From the NCBI GenBank assembly GCA_964019165.1, contig OZ025286.1, forward strand, positions 11,444,188 to 11,508,187: a DNA stretch of 64,000 nucleotides. The letters are read 5' to 3'. This DNA comes from Mastigias papua. Its lineage: Eukaryota > Cnidaria > Scyphozoa > Rhizostomeae > Mastigiidae. Made by a program: the position numbers and the translations under genes. The notes beneath the pieces are model-generated. The model did not search any database, had not been told where the DNA came from, and saw only the letters and a list, made by a program, of their open reading frames with translations. Positions 58,801-64,000 of the stretch are shown here, piece by piece. Numbering within the stretch: the first letter of the stretch is position 1; every line of letters begins with the position of its first letter.

Positions 58801-60981
58801 CTTTTCACCCTGAAACCTTCAAGTATCCAACGAAACTTTGCACTTTCAGTCCATTGTAGCAAGAGGCGATATCACAGTAATGGTTAAAATCTTCCAGCTT
58901 GAGTTCCGGCGTTATGTGAATGAAGTCTACAATGTACTGAGTAATCCGCTTTGGTTCCTAAAGGACAGCTGTATTTCAGAGGAAACTATTGAAGATGGTA
59001 AAACTCTAATTTAAGTCCAACTACACTGTGCCAGAGAAGGCGTTGTACAGCTACCAGTCCCACCTCACAAACATTTTTCTTCAACCTATCTTATTTCTAT
59101 CATGAGGAATGGAGCCACTACCTGGAAAACTACATTTTTCGTTTCTCGGCTAGCTGCTGCTGTGTTATCTCAGTGCTAGATGATATTTTCTGTACACAAA
59201 ATAATAGAGAGTATTTGGCAAAGGGAAACTTTCGATGTGGAGCTCCGCTTAATTCTAGCCAAGATATTTTCTTTCTGTATTGTCTATTTCAAGTGTCGAT
59301 TCTATGACTATGCTTAAAATTTGTCCAGTATGCCCACTTAGATCATCTTCCAAGAGCTATATTAAGTTCTTCTGGCCAGAAAATTTGCCGTAAGCTATAA
59401 GTATCGAAGCAAACTGCTTCTATGCTCATTGTAATACCGAGTGAGTTCTTAATTTCCATCAGCAGGGCTTACTCTTTGAGAACATCCTTATTATCCATTA
59501 CGGCAAGTCTTTTTTATTACTGATAACAAGACCAACATTTTACTCCTGGCTACTATGCAGCAGACATACCAAGTTATACATCACTACGCTATCTGCTGTG
59601 TTAGAGAAGGCGAGTGGAATGGTGTCACATCGTGCAGGTTGAACTTTCCTAAAACTGGCATCCCCCTCAATTTTGATTTCATTGTAGATCTATTCTAGAT
59701 CTCCTCCTGAGCTAATCCTATTAACTCAAGTTTTACTTTGGACAGTTGATTATATAGAGTAACATTTCGAAAGAATCTCTTTTGAACGAGACCGAATTCA
59801 TGGTAGTAAACTACCAGGCTCCTCCCTTAAACTCTTCATGATGTCCCTGACTTCTTTGTATTACCTATGAATAATGTACGCGTGTAGGGCTAATTTGCTG
59901 CCCTCATGGAAGATGCAACAGAATCTTTGAGCATATCTAAGGTTACAGAATTCTTTTGGCTGAACATAACTTCAGGGAATTAGATTTTAAAATCACTATG
60001 TTTAGCATAAAATTGGGCTGGAAAGAATTCAGAAGGGATCTTATATCTCTACATGTGTTATCCCCTACTTTTTTCATTAGCATTAAGAATACAGAGAACA
60101 TACCATTACTGGAGTCATATTCCAGATTCAAATCTAGTCCATTTACAGCAGGTTACCAAATATTAGTTGTATCATTCCTTTTTACAGCAGGTTGCCAAAT
60201 ATCAGTTGTATCATTCCTTTTTATAGTACTTAGATGCTTAATCGATGACATGTCATGACAGTGTCATGACAGCACCCATTTGCTAACAAATGTTTGGCCT
60301 TAAACCCCTACTTTTGAGTTCGCTAGCGATGCCTACTGCTTACGGCTCTGCAACATTGCTTGTAATGTCTTCCATTCTTTTAGGTTAAATTAACCGGTGT
60401 CATGTTTCTTTTCTGACATAAACTGTTACAGAACGTTATCATGGAGTGATGGTCAAACAGGATGAAAAATAATTAGGCATAGTCAAGGTTTTACCCCACG
60501 TTTAATTACCCTTGACCAACATCCCGTGTTCTAAGGCCACATAGTGTGGCCAAGACAGTGCTACAAAGTGCTTCAATCAGACTGTCTTTTATGATTCATC
60601 AATATCAATGACTTAAATGATACTGAATAAATGAACTCACTTTTGACTTCATCTGTAATTGGCTCTACAATAGAGATAAGTAGTTCAGTTTACAAACTTT
60701 GGATGAGTAAATTGATTATGTAACAAGATATGAAAGAATGAGTTTGTCTTAGGTACGAGATTAGATAAAGTACCTCGCTTATATTAATTCATTTCCCAGC
60801 GTGCAACGGTATGTTTACAGAGTGCTCCCGCTGTTTTGAGATATGCTGAAACTCCTGGTGTAATTCTTAGCCATGCTACATTTGCAAAAAATAAAACTTA
60901 ATTTTATCAAAGTTTCTCAGTATAACAATGTTAGATAGGAAACGAATAAAGACAACCATAGTTTTAATTGTGCAAGATATG
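58801..60981. other. intergenic, nothing recognised apart from a 39-bp duplication
   Basis: Over 2 kb without a supported gene. A 39-bp unit starting TTTACAGCAGGTTACCAAAT is tandemly duplicated at 60142-60219 with two differences. A short palindromic stretch (ATGACATGTCATGACAGTG) is at 60247-60265. Confidence 0.5.
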
Positions 60982-61006
60982 TTTCGGATGCACTATCCAT
61001 CTTCAG
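60982..61006 (-). ncRNA. hammerhead-like core (imperfect)
   Basis: Minus strand: CTGAAGA, one extra T, hairpin GGAT-AGTGC-ATCC, then GAAA. It lies 3' of the decayed PLE on the same strand, where a terminal repeat is expected. Stem I and a convincing stem III are lacking. Confidence 0.45.
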
Positions 61007-61132
61007 TTGCTTATAACAACTAGTATCAATAGAAAAAAATATGTAAATGCACTCTATAAATGAACGAAAAAGCGTTTTGAGGAGAAAGAGGACAGAAACT
61101 TAAAGAAATATCATAGTGTGGAACCTGTTTAT

Positions 61133-62770
61133 TTAAAATAGGTTTCTCCCATAAAATGTGCAGAGCCTCTTTAGTCTTAAGTTGATTATAGGTGCGTGCT
61201 GTATGTAAGATTGTGAAACGATTATCACACCAAAATAGCCTACATTTATCGAAACTCCTAAGACATTTAAAGATATGGGAGCGTTTTTCGGTACAGTTGT
61301 ATAAAGAAGCTGACTCACTCGAGTGTGCATATCTCCGTTACTTCCACAAACATAAACGGAATTACATCCTGCACAATTAAATTTATAAACCACACTAGAG
61401 CGAAGTAATTTGGGTACCGAGTCTTTAACATTCATTTGCGTTTTCAACTTTGAAAGAAGAAATTATCAGTTTTATTTTTAGATCTTTACAATATCTTTTA
61501 ACTATAGCGCTAAGCTTACACTTGGAGAAATTAGACCAGACGCTATCTGGTAAATTAAAAAAAGGGTGCATAGACTATCAGGTGGTGTAGGATCTGTAGA
61601 AAGATCAGTAGACATGTTAATCTTATCAAGGTACCCTTTTGCTACTTTGTCTATTAAACCTAAAGGAAACTAATTCTTTTTTGAATATGTAAGAGAGCTT
61701 CTTCCTTATTGAAGCCAAGAAGAGTATTTTTAAGTTTGTAAGCTCTATCTAGTAACTTTCGGATAAGGCCAAGTTTACAAGAAAGGGAAGTAAAACTGAA
61801 AAAGTTAGTGAGTAGCCCAGAAATAGTCGTTTTGCGATAAACTGAGTTCATGAGGCTTGAAGGACTTTATTGTTCATGAAGACATCAACAAAGGTTAAAG
61901 TATTGTTAGTTTCTTTATCCATAGTGAACTTAATGTTATCATGTTGTGAATTGAGAAATTCAAAGCAGAGGGATGCTTCATGCTCTTTGTTGAAGAGGCT
62001 AAAGGTATCATTAACTTATCTAAGGTAGAAATGGACAGAAGCGCCCTTGTAGTTATTAAGCCACACATATTAATGCTATCCTAAGAAAAGATTAGCCAGA
62101 ACAGGTGCAAGTGAAGAGCCGATAGCAACCCCATCTATTTGATCATAAACTTTAACGATGAAAAGAACATGAGCTTGAGCAGTGGCAATTGAGAAAATTG
62201 TATTAAGATCAGTCTTGGGAAGTTTGCACTTACCGTTTCCTTCTGTAATATAAGAAACTCCCGCTGTAATGTAAGTATTCTTTATGGGGTATGTTAGTGA
62301 ACAAACAACGTCAAGGGAAACCAAATATTTATTAGAAATATCAATAGATTTGAGTTCGTAGGCAGAAGACTCAGAAATGAGCCAATTGATAGTTGTAAAT
62401 GTTAAGGGAGGATACAATAGGTCTAAACTGTGGTGCTTCACTAGGGGACTTTATGCATCTTAAGCAAACCATAATTGCATGTTAGCTGTGAACCTAATGG
62501 ATAACTTTGGCTGTAGGTACCCTAATCAATCTTGCCATTCCATATAAGATCAAGCTGAAATCCTTGCAGTTTACTTTCTCTTCAAATAGTTGGTTCATTA
62601 GGCAGTTCTTTATTTTTATTAGAAACATTCAGTATACTGTAGGAATACCTTCATTATAATCAGACCAATGTACTGTAATCATACAATTGCTATTATCTGG
62701 TTTAGGTAAAACAATTTCCTTGTTTCCATTTTCTTCCAGGCCAGATCTAACCTGGCAATAAGGAGAATTT
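61133..62770 (-). pseudogene. decayed Penelope-like element
   Basis: Right to left: IVLPKPDNSNCMI (near 62700) and YGMARLIRVP (near 62540) from the N-terminal polymerase; VSLDVVCSLTYPI (near 62310) and DQIDGVAIGSSLAPVLANLF (62080-62140) from the catalytic core; the catalytic YVDD region is lost in frameshifts near 62030; then MNSVYRKTTISGLLTNF and LGLIRKLLDRAYKL (61740-61850); and the GIY-YIG start SVVYKFNCAGCNSVYVCGSN (about 61330-61400), where the Y-G core is degraded. Several stops and shifts. Distinct in sequence from the 25 kb and 58 kb copies, so an older insertion or another family. Confidence 0.75.
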
Positions 62771-63840
62771 AGCTGATTGAATTGGCAGCTGGAGGAGGGC
62801 TTGATCTTGTCCTGGATATATGCTGTCTTATTTTATGCTACCTTATATTATTATGTCATGTTATGTTATGTTGTGTTGTGTTAAGTTATGTTATGCTTGA
62901 GGCTGCATTTATCCTTAGGTGAGCATAAAAATTCCTTTTAAATCCCCTTAGTTTGTCACTTTTAATACTCAATATACACCCTTTTGGTGTCCCATGTTAG
63001 CACTCTAGGAAGAACAAATATGCAATTAGGATTGAAGAGCATGATCGGTCAGTACGATGCCTTGAAAACTTCAAATGAATCTTATCGGAGACAGCATTGT
63101 CTGAAGGAAATTGGTGAAGTATGCTGACCTTATTTTTTGCTTGTTTGACAGTTTCAGTAGAATAAAATTAATCAAAGTAATTAAAGTGTTATTAGAGAGG
63201 CAAAATATTCATTAAATTGACAAAAATATCAAAGTTTCACTTAATTTGTTATGTTCATAAGTTCTCCTGACTGTTGTATTAAAATTTCATACTGGTTACT
63301 CTTTGGTGCATGTGGCATATAAAGTACCTTCCTACAGGTCAGATATGCAATGGAAGAGGAAGTTGTTGGGGGCTTTGTACCTTCTTTAATATCCCAATTA
63401 ATTTGTAATACATTTGAAAGGTGACAATTCTATCAGCATTATTGTAATGTATCAAAATTATTACGGAATGGTAATCTTTTCTTCGGCTGCTCCAATAAGT
63501 ACCACCCATCTTTTGATATTAAGTTGCATTAATGAAAAATTCAATTGACTACTTTCCCAGTTCATAAAGCTTTAGTCCCAAGGGTTTATTTTGGTTTGTA
63601 ATATATTATTGCATCATTTCCTAATATATGAAGATGATAGTTGGGGAATTTAGAAATGCCAACTTTTAGTAAATACACAGGTGATAACACTTTATAGAAA
63701 ATCTCATTCCCGTTTGCACCAAACCACATAGTTTTTTGAAGCTTCATTAAATACAGCACAACAGATGTATGGTAATAGTCATATTACTGCTGAAGCTTCA
63801 TGTAGAGTATTTTGAAATCAATTACACTTACAACTATCAT
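62771..63840. other. intergenic with TTATG-type low-complexity tract
   Basis: Imperfect TTATG/TTGTG repeats at about 62838-62896. Otherwise nothing recognised. Confidence 0.45.
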
Positions 63841-63849
63841 TGTTTAACG

Positions 63850-64000
63850 GTGGCTGATAGATGGCACCCTAAGGGAGACACAAATAAAGACACAAATATA
63901 CAAATACATGGATGGGATCAAGGAAGCAGCAAATATTCAAGCAACAGTGGAAGTTTTTGAGAGCTATTCAGGATAGAGATGTACGGAGATCCATCGTCGC
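63850..64000 (+). pseudogene. possible LINE C-terminal fragment at right edge
   Basis: In two frames: YMDGIKEAANIQATVEVF then FLRAIQDRDVRRSIV. The order D-x-I-x-x-a ... QDR-x-x-R-x-I-V resembles the closing segment of RTE-type LINE ORFs (compare TARDREAWINVV at the end of the RTE copy near 29515). The rest lies outside the window. Confidence 0.35.

Overview
The window is AT-rich, intron-containing animal DNA from an invertebrate metazoan. The evidence is metazoan-type content: DZIP3-type HEPN and NACHT immune-like exons, CR1/L2-, RTE- and HERO-like LINEs, GIY-YIG Penelope-like elements (PLEs) with hammerhead ribozymes, hAT, Harbinger and pogo/Tigger-like DNA transposons, and long microsatellites. 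There are no operons, no ribosome-binding sites, and no long open frames apart from transposons and two host exons. The mix is known from cnidarians, echinoderms, hemichordates and lancelets; the sequence does not let me choose between them.

Layout. 0-0.46 kb: N-terminal exon of a HEPN (DZIP3-like) protein running off the left edge on the minus strand. 0.5-12.3 kb: mostly unrecognised intergenic DNA with MITEs at 2.67-3.08 and 9.82-10.47 kb, a 49-bp tandem repeat at 4.4 kb and a hAT C-terminal exon at 11.2-11.4 kb. 12.34-18.02 kb: a near full-length LINE with ORF1 (one nonsense codon) and an intact 1244-residue ORF2 that carries a 2A-like peptide before the endonuclease. 18.4-22.7 kb: a 1.6-kb hAT-type non-autonomous element, a MITE with a telomere-like core, and a 5'-truncated relative of the same LINE with a poly(A) tail. 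23.7-25 kb: decayed TTF/hAT-type transposase remnants. 25-31 kb: minus-strand PLE, plus-strand RTE-type LINE, and a 1.0-kb Harbinger-type element that keeps only the Myb/SANT gene. 31.7-35.6 kb: HERO/R2-like LINE with a restriction-like endonuclease, then a LINE tail with a TAA microsatellite. 35.6-48.5 kb: decayed fragments (LINEs, PLE terminal repeats with hammerheads, a palindromic PLE scramble) in otherwise featureless DNA, ending in a 182-bp TA microsatellite. 48.86-51.0 kb: a large NACHT-LRR exon on the minus strand. 51.6-58.8 kb: a foldback element with an array of TGCGCAGT motifs, a Tigger-like MITE, nested LINEs, and a PLE with GIY-YIG and a complete hammerhead. 59-64 kb: mostly featureless, a decayed PLE at 61-62.8 kb, and a LINE end at the right edge.

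How it works together. Host content is limited to two immune-like exons (HEPN and NACHT), both on the minus strand. By direction of transcription the NACHT exon lies upstream of the HEPN exon, the reverse of the usual domain order, so they probably belong to different genes of a family. Nearly everything else is retroelement or DNA-transposon sequence, much of it nested and inverted. The most informative pieces are the 2A-bearing LINE, three hammerhead ribozymes with complete pairing, and an inverted PLE remnant whose end falls within two bases of a hammerhead cleavage site.
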